A stretch of DNA of 64,000 bases, taken from an uncultured Opitutales bacterium (GTDB lineage: Bacteria; Verrucomicrobiota; Verrucomicrobiia; Opitutales; UBA2995). Below the pieces are notes generated by a model, which searched no databases, was not told where the DNA came from, and was given only the letters and a program-made list of their open reading frames with translations. This document shows positions 19,481-28,444 of this stretch, piece by piece. Numbering within the stretch: position 1 is the stretch's first letter; each line of letters starts with the position of its first letter. The stretch spans positions 1 through 64,000 of the forward strand of contig CALJGU010000050.1 in NCBI GenBank assembly GCA_938075565.1, written 5' to 3'. Made by a program: the position numbers and the translations under genes.

Positions 19481-22400
19481 ATGCTATCTCCTTATAGAAT
19501 ACAATCTATCTACCGTACTCTCATTTCCCTCGTCTCCTCGATCTTCTTTTGCATCAGCCTAAACGGCCAAGGAGAAGCAGAACCACGCCCACCTGAGTTC
19601 GACACGGGGAAATCAGGACTCGCTTTGAGTAGTGGCTATTTTCGTGCCGTCCCTTTGGGGGAACAGGCGGGCTGGACCATATCACTTTGGTTTCAATTGG
19701 ACGAAGACGAAAGTGGTGATCTCATGGGGGTAATGATTGATGCCGAGTCCAACGATATTCTTCGCCTTCACCATACGGGCAATGAGATCACCTTCTCCGG
19801 CAAATTCAGAAACCGCGGTTTACATCAACAACGGCCTGAAGGCTGGGCGTTTTCTACCGAGGTGACAGGAGAAAGTCCCTGGCATCACGCGGCGATGACC
19901 TATTCGCAGGCGAATGGGCCCGCTCTATACATAGATGGGAAACTGATCGGACAAGGTGAACGCCGTTGGCTTGGTTATGCCATCAATTTCGATAACTATC
20001 ATTTTGGGGCTCGTGTGTTTCCGGATGAAACGTTTGGAAGCTACTTTGCAGGACTCGTCGACGAATTCTTCCTCTACGAACGCAATCTCAATGCCGATGA
20101 GATTCAAGCACTCTACCAAGGACAGTCGCCCGACTCGAACCTGGTTGCGTTTAATGATTTTGAGAATGTAGACCATCGAGCACTGGCCCGATTCACTGAG
20201 AGTGATCGCGATGAAGCTTACCTCGATGAAGGAAAGAAATTGTATGAGGCCAATTGCATAGCCTGTCACAGCAAGGACGGCATCACGCCGCCGCTCAATC
20301 CCCTGGCCCGTGCCTTCACGGCAAACGTCATGGAAAATGGCGGCGATCCCTACTCGATGTTCAAGACGGTCACCCATGGTTTTCGAAACATGATGGCGGC
20401 AACTCAATTAAACCCCACTCAACGGTATCAGGTAATTCACTACATTCGGGAACGACTCATAAAACAACAGGCCCCAGAATTATATGTTTCCATGAGTGAT
20501 ACCTATACCGACCCCATGCCCAGTAACCCAGCAGGCCTGGACGAAGAGTTAGCAAAAAAGGAGGCCTTAGCAAAGGTGGGCTACTTACGCGATTTTGGAA
20601 ATGCGCTTATTTCACCGGTTACTGGTGACACACCAGAACACACCAGCCGCAATGCCCTGGTCATCAATCTGGGAAATGAAACGACCATCGCTTACGACCT
20701 CGGAAGTCTAAAAACCGTTGGCGCCTGGCAAGGTGGATTCCTAGATTTTACCAACGGCTTGCACCACATGCTCCGCGCACCCGAATTACCCAAAGCCAAT
20801 TTTGATTTTATCCCAGGTTTCGAAGGTTCTCGCTGGGCCTGGGATGGCAATGCAGCCAAGAAAGCCCCTATCCTCCCCCTAAACACTATCCATCCGACGG
20901 ATCAGGTTTCCTACCAAGGCCACTATCCCTACGGCAGCGAGACCATTATCGCCTATTCCGTGCAAGGACGCGACGTATTGGAAAGTCCGCTAAACGAAAT
21001 CTCCAAAGATACGGCGATCATACACCGCCGGCTCAGCATCGACCCAGGAAATAATCCACTTGAGTTAGTGGTTCATCCTGGAGGAGACGTCCAAACTAAA
21101 ATCAGCGGAAGCACTGGCCGCGTAGAGATCAATGGCCAGACGCTTGCAGCCACCCTCCAAGGTGACCGGAAGTCTGCGAGTTGGAAGGTCGGGCCAAACA
21201 ATGAATTGATCCTGAAGATAAACTCCTCGAATCAAGCCATCGATATCAACGTCGCCCTGACCTCGATGGACAGCCGCAGAGAACTACCTCCTACCGTCAG
21301 TCTGCAAACCACTGACCTTCGCTCTCGCACTAAAGGTAGTCCTCGTCGCTGGAAAACAACTCACACTCAAAAAGGCCGCTTAGCCTCCAGCCGTTTTCAA
21401 GGATACGCCTTGGATAATCTTCCAGTCCCTCTCAAGAACGCTTACAACACCTGGATGCGCACCTCTAGCCTGGCGTTCTTTCCGGATGGCCGCCTGGCGG
21501 TAGGAACCTTAAGTGGCGACGTTTGGATTGTGAAAGGAATTGATGACGATCTACAAAACGTGACCTGGCAACGTTTCGCAGCAGGACTCTATGAACCCAT
21601 GGGCATGAAAGTGATAGACGGCGTATTGACAGTTTCCACGCGGGGTCGATTGGTCAAACTGCACGACTACAACAAGGACGGTGAAGCTGATTTTTACGAA
21701 GCCTTCTACAACGAGCTGGAACCGAGCGATGGCTGGCATGCCTACAGTTTCGACCTGGAAGTCGGCGAGGATGGTTCCCACTACTACGCCCGCACAGGCG
21801 GATTCAGCGATTGGTCCGTTCCCGGCGGTATGGTCCGCATCACACCAGATGGAAAATCCGAGGAGGTACTTTCGGTAGGCATGCGTGTTCCGAACGGTAT
21901 CGGCCGTTTGCCGGATGGACGTATCACCTTTGGCGACAATCAGGGAACTTATGTCCCCGCCACTAAAATCAGCATCGGTAGCACACGAGGCACCTGGCAT
22001 GGAGCAGGTAAGTGGACAGAACGTGAAGGCGATTACGATCCAGAAGCCATTGTCAATCCTATCGTTTATATGCCACAGGAATTGGACAGCTCAGCCGGGT
22101 CCCAGTTGTGGGTGGACGACGAGCGGTTTGGCCCACTTTCCAAACAGTATTTCCACGCTTCATTCGGGCGTGCCTCGACCATGTATATCATGATGGATGA
22201 ATTCGACGATGTCATTCAAGGGGCAGTGTATTCTCTTCCCTTCAAGATGGAGTCCGGAACCTTACGCATCGCTAAAAACCCCATCGATGGGCAGCTCTAC
22301 TACTCAGGGCTCACCGGCTGGCAAGCGGGAGCCACTCGCGAAGGAAGTATCCAACGATTACGTTACACTGGGGAACCTGGGATTTACCTTATTTCTGCCA

Positions 22401-22741
22401 AAGCCCGAGCGGGTCGTTTGATCTTAAACTTTAATAGGCCGGTCAATCCGGCATCCCTTAAGGATATATCAAGTTGGAAAGCCGAGATGTGGAATTACAA
22501 GTGGTCCTCCGGTTACGGTTCTGCCCACTACCTCGTTACTCAGCCTGGAGTGGAAGGAACAGATAGCTTAACGATAAGCGACACTCACCTAAGTGAAGAT
22601 GGAATGCAGCTCATCCTGAGCGTGCCTGATCTTCAGCCTTGTCATACACTACGCCTCAATTTTTCCCTCCAGGGAAAAGACGCGGGTCAATTGGAAGGTC
22701 CACTTTATTTCACCATCCATGAACTCCCAGAGGGAGATTAA
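19481..22741 (+). CDS. LamG / cytochrome c / propeller multidomain protein
   Basis: A 1086-aa secreted protein. After a signal peptide (cut near residue 30, ISLNGQG) comes a LamG/concanavalin-like domain (about 45-235: WTISLWFQ, WHHAAMTY, LVDEFFLYER). Next is a c-type cytochrome with heme motif CIACH at 259-263 and a Met-containing distal region, then a central beta-rich domain like the DUF6797 region of PVC proteins. A C-terminal propeller resembles sorbosone dehydrogenase (SLAFFPDGRLAVGTLSGDVW, VPNGIGRLPDGRITFGDNQG). It probably binds a carbohydrate and passes electrons from its oxidation to a periplasmic acceptor (inference). Flanked by two sulfatases in the same direction. Confidence 0.82.
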   Translation: MLSPYRIQSIYRTLISLVSSIFFCISLNGQGEAEPRPPEFDTGKSGLALSSGYFRAVPLGEQAGWTISLWFQLDEDESGDLMGVMIDAESNDILRLHHTGNEITFSGKFRNRGLHQQRPEGWAFSTEVTGESPWHHAAMTYSQANGPALYIDGKLIGQGERRWLGYAINFDNYHFGARVFPDETFGSYFAGLVDEFFLYERNLNADEIQALYQGQSPDSNLVAFNDFENVDHRALARFTESDRDEAYLDEGKKLYEANCIACHSKDGITPPLNPLARAFTANVMENGGDPYSMFKTVTHGFRNMMAATQLNPTQRYQVIHYIRERLIKQQAPELYVSMSDTYTDPMPSNPAGLDEELAKKEALAKVGYLRDFGNALISPVTGDTPEHTSRNALVINLGNETTIAYDLGSLKTVGAWQGGFLDFTNGLHHMLRAPELPKANFDFIPGFEGSRWAWDGNAAKKAPILPLNTIHPTDQVSYQGHYPYGSETIIAYSVQGRDVLESPLNEISKDTAIIHRRLSIDPGNNPLELVVHPGGDVQTKISGSTGRVEINGQTLAATLQGDRKSASWKVGPNNELILKINSSNQAIDINVALTSMDSRRELPPTVSLQTTDLRSRTKGSPRRWKTTHTQKGRLASSRFQGYALDNLPVPLKNAYNTWMRTSSLAFFPDGRLAVGTLSGDVWIVKGIDDDLQNVTWQRFAAGLYEPMGMKVIDGVLTVSTRGRLVKLHDYNKDGEADFYEAFYNELEPSDGWHAYSFDLEVGEDGSHYYARTGGFSDWSVPGGMVRITPDGKSEEVLSVGMRVPNGIGRLPDGRITFGDNQGTYVPATKISIGSTRGTWHGAGKWTEREGDYDPEAIVNPIVYMPQELDSSAGSQLWVDDERFGPLSKQYFHASFGRASTMYIMMDEFDDVIQGAVYSLPFKMESGTLRIAKNPIDGQLYYSGLTGWQAGATREGSIQRLRYTGEPGIYLISAKARAGRLILNFNRPVNPASLKDISSWKAEMWNYKWSSGYGSAHYLVTQPGVEGTDSLTISDTHLSEDGMQLILSVPDLQPCHTLRLNFSLQGKDAGQLEGPLYFTIHELPEGD

Positions 22742-22789
22742 TCCAGCAACAATCTGGCAAGAATATTTAGCTACCCCAAATTTTAAATC

Positions 22790-24370
22790 ATGAAACGAAT
22801 CCGCTTCTTTCTTCTCTGTTTATTTCCAGCACTTTACACAGTCTACGGTACCAATAGACCCAATGTTCTATTCATTCTCTCTGATGATCTTGGCTATGGA
22901 GATGTAAGTTCCTACAACCCGAGCTCTAAGGTCCAGACACCGCATCTCGATCGACTGGCCAAACAAGGGATGCGTTTCACCGATGCTCATTCACCATCCA
23001 CCGTTTGCACACCGACTCGCTACAGTGTGATGACAGGGCGCATGGCGTTTCGACTCAGTTACGCCGGAGTATTCACGGGGGTGGGCGGGCCTTGCCTGAT
23101 TACGGATGAGCGCCTCACGATTGCGGAGATGTTTCAAGAAGAAGGCTACGCGACCGCGATGTATGGCAAGTGGCACATCGGTATGACCTTTCGTGATAAA
23201 AACAACCAGCCGGTTTATGAAGCCGATCTTTCCCATTTAGATGATGTGGAGGAGAGCTGGAGAGTAAAAGGGAACGCTGTGGTCAATCTGGTCGATTTTT
23301 CCAAGCGCGTCGAAGAAGGCCCGCTCGATCATGGCTTCGATGATTTCTTTGGGACTGCCTGCTGCCCGACTACCGATTGGTTGTATGCATTCATCGATGG
23401 AGATCGTGTTCCCAATCCACCCACTGAAGAGCTGGATGCAAGAAAAGAGGGGCTTCCAACACACGCTTACTCAAAGGACAATCGCCCCGGGATGCTGGCA
23501 AGCGACTTCGACCTTGAGGAAGTGGATGGCTTGTTCCTCGAGAAGAGCGTCGCCTTTCTTAAGAACCACGTTCGCGAGAAACCGGACCAACCGTTCTTCC
23601 TATTTCATTCCACGCAAGCAGTTCACCTACCCTCTTTTCCTGGTGATGCCTACAAAGGTAAAACAGAGGCCGGACCTCATGGAGATTTTATTCACCAACT
23701 CGACGATCATGTGGGGCAGTTGATGGCGACCCTCGAAGAGCTAGGTGTAGCCGACAACACCCTGGTTATTTTCTCCAGTGACAATGGACCGGAAGTTCCA
23801 ACGGTGGTCGACATGCGTAAGGTGTACAATCACGACGGGGCTGCTCCTTGGCGCGGCATGAAGCGCGACCAATGGGAAGGGGGTCATCGCGTACCGTTTA
23901 TTGCCCGTTGGCCCGGAAAGATTAAGGCCGGTTCAACCAGCGACCAAACCATTTGCCTCACCGACACCATGGCCACCTGCGCAGCCATCCTCGGGTATGA
24001 TCTTCCTACTAATGCAGCAGAAGATAGCTTTAATATCTTACCTGTATTCCTAGGCGAGGACGATGAGCCCATCCGTCCCTACACCCTACACCAAACCATA
24101 CGACTGGCTCTGGCCGTGCGTGTTGGCAAATGGAAGTATCTCGATCACCAGAACTCCGGTGGAAACCGATATGAAACCCGAGATTTCTTAAAGCCTTTTA
24201 TACTTCCCGATGCCGCACCCGACGAACCTGGTCAGCTTTACAATCTGGAAGAAGATCCGGGTGAAAGAAACAATCTTTACAATAAACATCCCGATATCGT
24301 CCGCATGCTGAAGGCGTTGCTTGACGCTTCTGTAGACAGTGGCCGGAGCGCTCCGTTAGAGCGGGGTTGA
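22790..24370 (+). CDS. Secreted sulfatase with CTPTR active site
   Basis: A 526-aa arylsulfatase-type enzyme. Signal peptide about 1-20 (FFLLCLFPALYTVYG), then LSDDLGYGD (D32, D33), C73-TPTR with Thr in the usual Ser position, YGKWHIG, and SSDNGPEVP. Thr at that position is allowed by the sulfatase signature, so the cysteine should still be converted to formylglycine. A long insertion containing a CCPTTDW segment follows the core N-terminal region. It starts 48 bases after the LamG/cytochrome gene. An inverted REP pair and a minus-strand terminator follow the stop. Confidence 0.92.
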   Translation: MKRIRFFLLCLFPALYTVYGTNRPNVLFILSDDLGYGDVSSYNPSSKVQTPHLDRLAKQGMRFTDAHSPSTVCTPTRYSVMTGRMAFRLSYAGVFTGVGGPCLITDERLTIAEMFQEEGYATAMYGKWHIGMTFRDKNNQPVYEADLSHLDDVEESWRVKGNAVVNLVDFSKRVEEGPLDHGFDDFFGTACCPTTDWLYAFIDGDRVPNPPTEELDARKEGLPTHAYSKDNRPGMLASDFDLEEVDGLFLEKSVAFLKNHVREKPDQPFFLFHSTQAVHLPSFPGDAYKGKTEAGPHGDFIHQLDDHVGQLMATLEELGVADNTLVIFSSDNGPEVPTVVDMRKVYNHDGAAPWRGMKRDQWEGGHRVPFIARWPGKIKAGSTSDQTICLTDTMATCAAILGYDLPTNAAEDSFNILPVFLGEDDEPIRPYTLHQTIRLALAVRVGKWKYLDHQNSGGNRYETRDFLKPFILPDAAPDEPGQLYNLEEDPGERNNLYNKHPDIVRMLKALLDASVDSGRSAPLERG

Positions 24371-24374
24371 AGAT

Positions 24375-24441
24375 AGTAGCACAGGCATCTTGCCTTTGAA
24401 GCCATCCAGAAAATTCACAGGCAAGATGCCTGCGCTACTTT
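24375..24441. repeat. Inverted pair of ACAGGCAAGATGCCTGT elements
   Basis: One copy in each orientation: AGTAGCACAGGCATCTTGCCT, then ACAGGCAAGATGCCTGCGCTACT. Each unit is itself a 7-bp palindrome around AGA. Single copies occur at 35637, 41009 and 56974. Inverted doublets of palindromic units are the REPIN arrangement. Confidence 0.8.
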
Positions 24442-24477
24442 AATAAAAGAAACCCCGCCACCTAACAGGTGACGGGG
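24441..24477 (-). terminator. Rho-independent terminator
   Basis: On the minus strand CCCCGTCACCT and AGGTGGCGGGG pair (one G-T) around GTT, followed by TTTCTTTTATTA. It lies about 30 bases after the stop of the small gene at 24508 and ends that minus-strand cluster. Confidence 0.88.
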
Positions 24478-24507
24478 CCGATTGAACGTTAACTTAATAG
24501 AATTCGT

Positions 24508-24750
24508 TTAAGAGCGGTTTGCGCTTTCCACGATCATGTTCATAGAGGCCGTGATTGAGGATGGGTTGTTATCTTTATGCTTGATGACAACAGGAACTCG
24601 AACCGTGACGGCTACTGGCAGATCATTGGCATCCTTGGCAGGATTGAACTTCCACTTGGACAATGAAACCCTCATTTGTTCAGCATAGTCGCGAGCCATC
24701 TCGTTTGGTGTGGATGGAGAAGCAATACTCTTGATCTGGATATTAGCCAT
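24508..24750 (-). CDS. TonB C-terminal-domain-like small protein, N-terminally short
   Basis: An 80-aa product from ATG 24750, which has a good ribosome site (GAGGAA six bases before); the track's TTG start at 24777 has none. The segment SLSKWKFNPAKDANDLPVAVTVRVPVVI matches the second half of the TonB C-terminal fold and is close to the paralogue just upstream. The first half of the domain and any signal peptide are missing. It may be a remnant of a decayed paralogue, or a real cytoplasmic small protein. It lies 40 bases after the preceding gene's stop. Confidence 0.5.
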   Translation of the reverse strand: MANIQIKSIASPSTPNEMARDYAEQMRVSLSKWKFNPAKDANDLPVAVTVRVPVVIKHKDNNPSSITASMNMIVESANRS

Positions 24751-24790
24751 GCGACATTCCTCGGCAAAAAGTCTCAAAAAAATTTAGAAA

Positions 24791-25397
24791 TTATAATTTA
24801 ACTTCTCCGTCATCAAAATCGATGGAGGCCAGAGCTCGGAAGATCTTGCCGTATTTCACAACCTTGACCAGCATAATAACCTTCACCGCGATAGGATTGT
24901 CGTTGGCATCTCGGCCCGGTTCGAAGCGCCATTTCTTGACCGCCTCGAGGGTCTGGTTGGCAAAGGTCATGCGTTCGACATTGCTGTAACTGGCCAGTGG
25001 TTTTTCCAAGCGAATGTCCTCTACTTTTCCCTTCTCCGTTACAATGAACTTTAGTTTCAACTTTGTACCTACCAACTTGCTCTTCACCTTGGGCATCGGA
25101 CTGCGTGTAGGCTTCGGCAGAGTCACAGGTACTTTTTTGTCTACGGAAATTCCCCAGGGCTACGATTTGCATATCGAGGGTTCGCTCCGATCCGTCATTC
25201 CCCGCGACAACCACTTGGCCTGGCAATTCTTCCAGCTCCTCTCCTCGCTGCTTTTTAAGTGATTTCAAAGGAGCAATCACCTTGATCTTTACAGGATCTT
25301 CCGAGCTAAACATCGGAACTTCCTGCGCATGGATACCAACAGAAAAAACAACAAATACGAAAAGAGAGGAAAAGGCTGCCATTGGTTTCATGCTCAT
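24791..25397 (-). pseudogene. TonB C-terminal-domain-like secreted protein, frameshifted
   Basis: The 5' part (from ATG 25397, or 25391) gives a signal peptide (LFVFVVFSVGIHAQ) and a charged mature region ending at GNFRRQK. The coding potential then moves to another frame (VTLPKPTRSP), giving a typical TonB C-terminal module: LKLKFIVTEKGKVEDIRL, EAVKKWRFEPGRDANDNPIAV. The switch falls on a run of six A (plus-strand T 25133-25138). Five A would restore one 200-aa ORF of signal, linker and TonB-like domain, so the simplest reading is a one-base insertion in the homopolymer or a sequencing error. Confidence 0.7.
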
Positions 25398-25529
25398 ACT
25401 ACTATGGTGACGCCGCAAAGGCCCTTCAATGACAATTTGTTCGTAAAGGCTAACATTCAGAAAAACGTTTCTCTAAACTAACATGCTCTTTTTCCCAAAA
25501 GAAAGTGTCACTCATCTGACATTTTCATT

Positions 25530-25558
25530 AAAAAAACGCGGACCATTTCGAGTCCGCG
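25530..25558 (-). terminator. Rho-independent terminator
   Basis: Minus strand CGCGGAC-TCGAAATG-GTCCGCG followed by seven T. It lies about 50 bases past the restored stop of the TonB-like gene at 25610-26070. Confidence 0.9.
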
Positions 25559-25609
25559 CCTTCGCAGTGAATAAACTATCTCTTCCCAAATACTTTATCC
25601 TAAAATCTT

Positions 25610-26070
25610 TTAGCCATGGATGTAGGCGAAGTTAAGATCGAGGATCACTGAGACTCGTGCCTTCTGTTCTCCATCGTCTTCGATGACTGTTAACGGCATA
25701 CGCACGGTGACTTCCATGGGGTTGCCGTTCTTGTCGACTGCGGGTCAAAGTCCCAAGAAGAAACGGAGTCCTTCAGATCGGCTACAAATGTATCTTCGCT
25801 GTCCGTGCCCAATCCGATTTCGAAAGGGAGACGAACGGTGTCGATGCGAGTAGGAATTCCAAACTCGTCGACGGTTACTTTTAAAATAACGGTGGCTCCA
25901 ACCATATCGCTATCAGCCGTAGGAATGGTGCGCTCCTTAGGAACTGGAAGCGTGTCGATGACGGAGGCCGTGTAACCCCTATACTTAGTTTCTGTATCAG
26001 CGGCATTCAGGGTTAAAGACAATGCGCTAATGATGGCGGCTACAGTTATATATTTGATTGCTGTTTTCAT
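25610..26070 (-). pseudogene. TonB C-terminal-domain-like secreted protein, frameshifted
   Basis: ATG 26070 opens a signal peptide (KYITVAAIISALSLTLNA), then TLPVPKERTIP and the TonB-like module start ATVILKVTVDEFGIPTRIDTVRLP. In the ORF track it stops at 25690, but after SSWDFDP the neighbouring frame continues with DKNGNPMEVTVRMPLTVI and ends at TAA 25610-25612 (C-terminus NFAYIHG). One missing base around 25736-25744 explains the break; DPAVDKNGNP would be the expected reading. Restored length is about 153 aa. It is the third of three similar genes in a row. Confidence 0.72.
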
Positions 26071-26436
26071 TTTCTTCCAAGGTTTTGATTTTTTAATTGT
26101 TTGGGTTTTTCCTCGTCGTTGGTTGAGGAAGGGTTTTTTAAAAATTTCAAATCCTCGGGGCCCCGAAAATTGTGTTATACCGAGATAACGGGACCGGTTT
26201 CAGCCCAGTTGCAAAAATAAAATAAAAAGAAATTTGTAACCTCAGGGACCCGTTTTTCGTCAGGAAATGGCCATATCGCCAGGCCTCATTCTGCCAGGCA
26301 TTAACCACTCCTCAGCACTTCATTCTCTTAGACGTTGAGACCCACTCAATCTGCACGGATATCAAAAAGAAAATATATCTATGGAATAATCTTAGGCCCA
26401 GGAAGTCACAGTATCTAAATCAAATACATTTTCATT
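26071..26436. other. Intergenic spacer between divergent genes
   Basis: A 366-base divergent spacer. On the minus strand it holds the leader motif shared with 17396-17460, a TTCCTC/GAGGAA hairpin near 26112-26140, and the palindrome CGGGGCCCCG near 26156. No gene, and no clear promoter for the thioredoxin-like gene, was recognised. Confidence 0.5.
26184..26254 (-). promoter_or_regulatory. Leader motif shared with the 17396 region
   Basis: Minus strand order: AACGGG, TTTTTGCAAC, TGGGCT, TCCCGTTATC. The outer AACGGG and CCCGTT can pair. The same blocks in the same order precede the small secreted gene at 17053-17358. It ends about 115 bases before ATG 26070. Confidence 0.4.
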
Positions 26437-26841
26437 ATGAAAAAAATAATACAGCTCGCAGGGGTCCTTTCCTTGAACAGCCTGACAGCAGGCACCGTAA
26501 AAATCGATGGCGATGGAGGCCCAGCCGCAGTCGTGGTAAAGATGCACGCCGACTGGTGCCCTTCCTGTAAAGCACTGGAACCAACGCTCGCAGAATTGAA
26601 ATCGGAACTCAAAGATGAGCCGGTCCTGTTCTTGACACTTGATATAACCAATCCCGTAAACACGGAACAGTCCCGCCTGCTTGCCGAATCCTTGGGCATA
26701 GAAAATTTAGTTAAGAAAAACAACAAGACCGGCCTCGTCCTGGTCTACGATCCCAAGACCATGAAGACCAAGCACGTCTTCACTAAGTCCGATGATATGG
26801 ACACCATGAAAGACAGTATCATGGAAATGGCCGACGGCTAA
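26437..26841 (+). CDS. Thioredoxin-like periplasmic protein
   Basis: A 134-aa thioredoxin-fold protein with the redox motif WCPSC at about residues 41-45, preceded by VVKMHAD and followed by KALEPTLAELK. A short hydrophobic N-terminus (IIQLAGVLSLNSLTAG) suggests export, although it is a weak signal. The family's cis-Pro position is not clear, since NKTGLVLVYDP replaces the usual xPT. It may serve disulfide reduction for cytochrome c maturation or other envelope proteins. It stands alone between the TonB-like cluster and the pot operon. Confidence 0.75.
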   Translation: MKKIIQLAGVLSLNSLTAGTVKIDGDGGPAAVVVKMHADWCPSCKALEPTLAELKSELKDEPVLFLTLDITNPVNTEQSRLLAESLGIENLVKKNNKTGLVLVYDPKTMKTKHVFTKSDDMDTMKDSIMEMADG

Positions 26842-27176
26842 CCTGAAACTCTGACCGGATGGCTGCAAAAAGAGACACAATATTCCCGACTGCTGTATGA
26901 GCAAAAACCAGACAAACATTTACACCCATCCTCGGGTTGACATGCCGGTTGTTCCTCCCTCTCGACTCAGTTACGAACAAACATGCGCGCCCTCTCCTAT
27001 CAGTCGTCAAGCCCAACATCTCAATCCCGCCATAGATTCAGGAAATCTTATAGAGAAAATTTTTAGTATGTAGTTCGTCGGAGCTGAAACATAGCTCCAA
27101 GTAGTTAGAGTTCAAAGCGCCTTTGCTCTTGTAGGTTGAGCAAGGGCGCTTAGGTGTACCCATAGATGCAACACAC
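26842..27176. other. Intergenic spacer with hairpin
   Basis: A 335-base convergent spacer without a gene. The only structure is a 13-bp stem (one G-T pair) at 27116-27150, AGCGCCTTTGCTC / GAGCAAGGGCGCT, with loop TTGTAGGTT. It has no T-run on either side, so it is not a standard terminator. Its TTGTAGG loop recalls the GTAGGAGC repeats. Confidence 0.6.
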
Positions 27177-28205
27177 CTACTTCGACTTTATTTTGGTCCA
27201 GAGTTCATCGTAGAGCTTAGCACTATCACCGATGTCCACATCATATTGAAGGCGATCGAGAACATCATCCGGCGGATAAATGGCAGGGTTCTCCAACACA
27301 CTTGAATCCAAATACTCGCGCGCAGCATTATTAGGTGTAGCCGCTTGAGTATAGGTGGTGTTTTGCCCATTGATCTCCGGATCATTAAGGAAGTTCAGAA
27401 ATTTCTCAGCCAGTTCCTGGTGTGGTGCCCGAGCTGGGATGCACCAGATATCCACCCAGATCAACCCACCCTCGCGAGGGATGAAATAGACCGTCTCCGC
27501 ATCTGCATTCATTCCCTTTGCTCCATGATCACTGTAGGTGGAGGATAGAGACGCCTCCTTAGCCAACACTCGGTTTTTGGCTAGGATGCTCGTTTCAAAT
27601 CCCAATGACCGCTCCTTGGTTTCGATTAATAATTCGGCAGCTTTGGCCAGAGCCTGCGGATCGATGGTGTTCACATCATAACCCAGGTACATGAGCGCGA
27701 AGCCCATGGTTGCCCGCATGTCATCCATTAACAGGAATTGGCCCGGTTGTTTGTCCGGGTCAAAAAACAAACCCAAGGATTCATCGATGTCTTTTCCCGA
27801 CTCTTTGCGGATGAACAATCCCGTGGATCCCCAGTGGTAGGGTACGCCGTACTTAAAGTCGGGATTAAAATCCGAATCCCTGAATCGGGAATCGATATGT
27901 TTTAGGTTCGGAATAGCTTCCTGCCGGATCTCCGTTAGTAGGTTCCGGTTGCTAAGCGCAGTTATGGTTCTGTGATCAGCCACCACAAGGTCATAGGCGG
28001 CATCTCCACCGGCAAACAACTTAGCCATCATGGACTCCGGTTCTTCATAATGGTCTATGACAAACTCACAATCGAATTGCTTTTCGAAGTCGGAAACTAC
28101 CTTGGGATCCAGGTATTCGCTCCAGATGAAGATGTTTAGTTGGTCTTTCTTTTCAGCACAGCTGACGAAGGCTAATGCGGTGAGGATTAAGAGTATGTGT
28201 TTCAT
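27177..28205 (-). CDS. potD: Spermidine/putrescine ABC transporter substrate-binding lipoprotein
   Basis: A 342-aa periplasmic polyamine-binding protein. The start is ATG 28205, which opens a lipoprotein signal (ILLILTALAFVSC, C16); the track's longer ORF runs through a repeat hairpin. LNIFIWSEYLDPKVVSDFEKQF is the typical PotD N-terminus, followed by DLVVADHRTI and YHWGSTGL. It is last in the minus-strand order potA-potB-potC-potD. It is separated from potC by a 239-base spacer with a GTAGGAGC inverted pair, so it may be transcribed or processed separately. Confidence 0.92.
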   Translation of the reverse strand: MKHILLILTALAFVSCAEKKDQLNIFIWSEYLDPKVVSDFEKQFDCEFVIDHYEEPESMMAKLFAGGDAAYDLVVADHRTITALSNRNLLTEIRQEAIPNLKHIDSRFRDSDFNPDFKYGVPYHWGSTGLFIRKESGKDIDESLGLFFDPDKQPGQFLLMDDMRATMGFALMYLGYDVNTIDPQALAKAAELLIETKERSLGFETSILAKNRVLAKEASLSSTYSDHGAKGMNADAETVYFIPREGGLIWVDIWCIPARAPHQELAEKFLNFLNDPEINGQNTTYTQAATPNNAAREYLDSSVLENPAIYPPDDVLDRLQYDVDIGDSAKLYDELWTKIKSK

Positions 28206-28316
28206 AATATTTAAAAGGTTAGTCTCTGATGTTAGCTTCGGGAACGGTGCTAAAGGCAGGAATGATCGCCAAGGCCACCAGCGAGTGGCAACGACCATTG
28301 GGGATGACATTCTAAA

Positions 28317-28385
28317 TGTAGGAGCAAACTTGTTCGCGACATGGAGTATCTTTTTTTTCGAGTCGCGAACAAGTTTGCTCCTACA
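28317..28385. repeat. GTAGGAGC inverted-repeat pair
   Basis: TGTAGGAGCAAACTTGTTCG... and its exact complement form a 24-bp stem around a 21-base T-rich loop. It sits between potC and potD inside the transport operon. The same family occurs at 42237 and 49166, with a half copy at 42369. Confidence 0.92.
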
Positions 28386-28444
28386 ATCAGATATGCGGGA
28401 GAACGTATTTGAGCAATCCATATAGTTCCATTTTCTTAATTTGC

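Noticed and set aside
25133-25138. A-run (minus strand AAAAAAG) as a programmed -1 frameshift site
   Set aside because: The heptamer is not in the required phase, and the downstream domain needs a +1 shift. An extra A in the homopolymer is the simpler explanation.
27116-27150. Hairpin as a terminator for the thioredoxin-like gene or potD
   Set aside because: No T-run on either strand and more than 250 bases from the thioredoxin stop; listed only as a structure.
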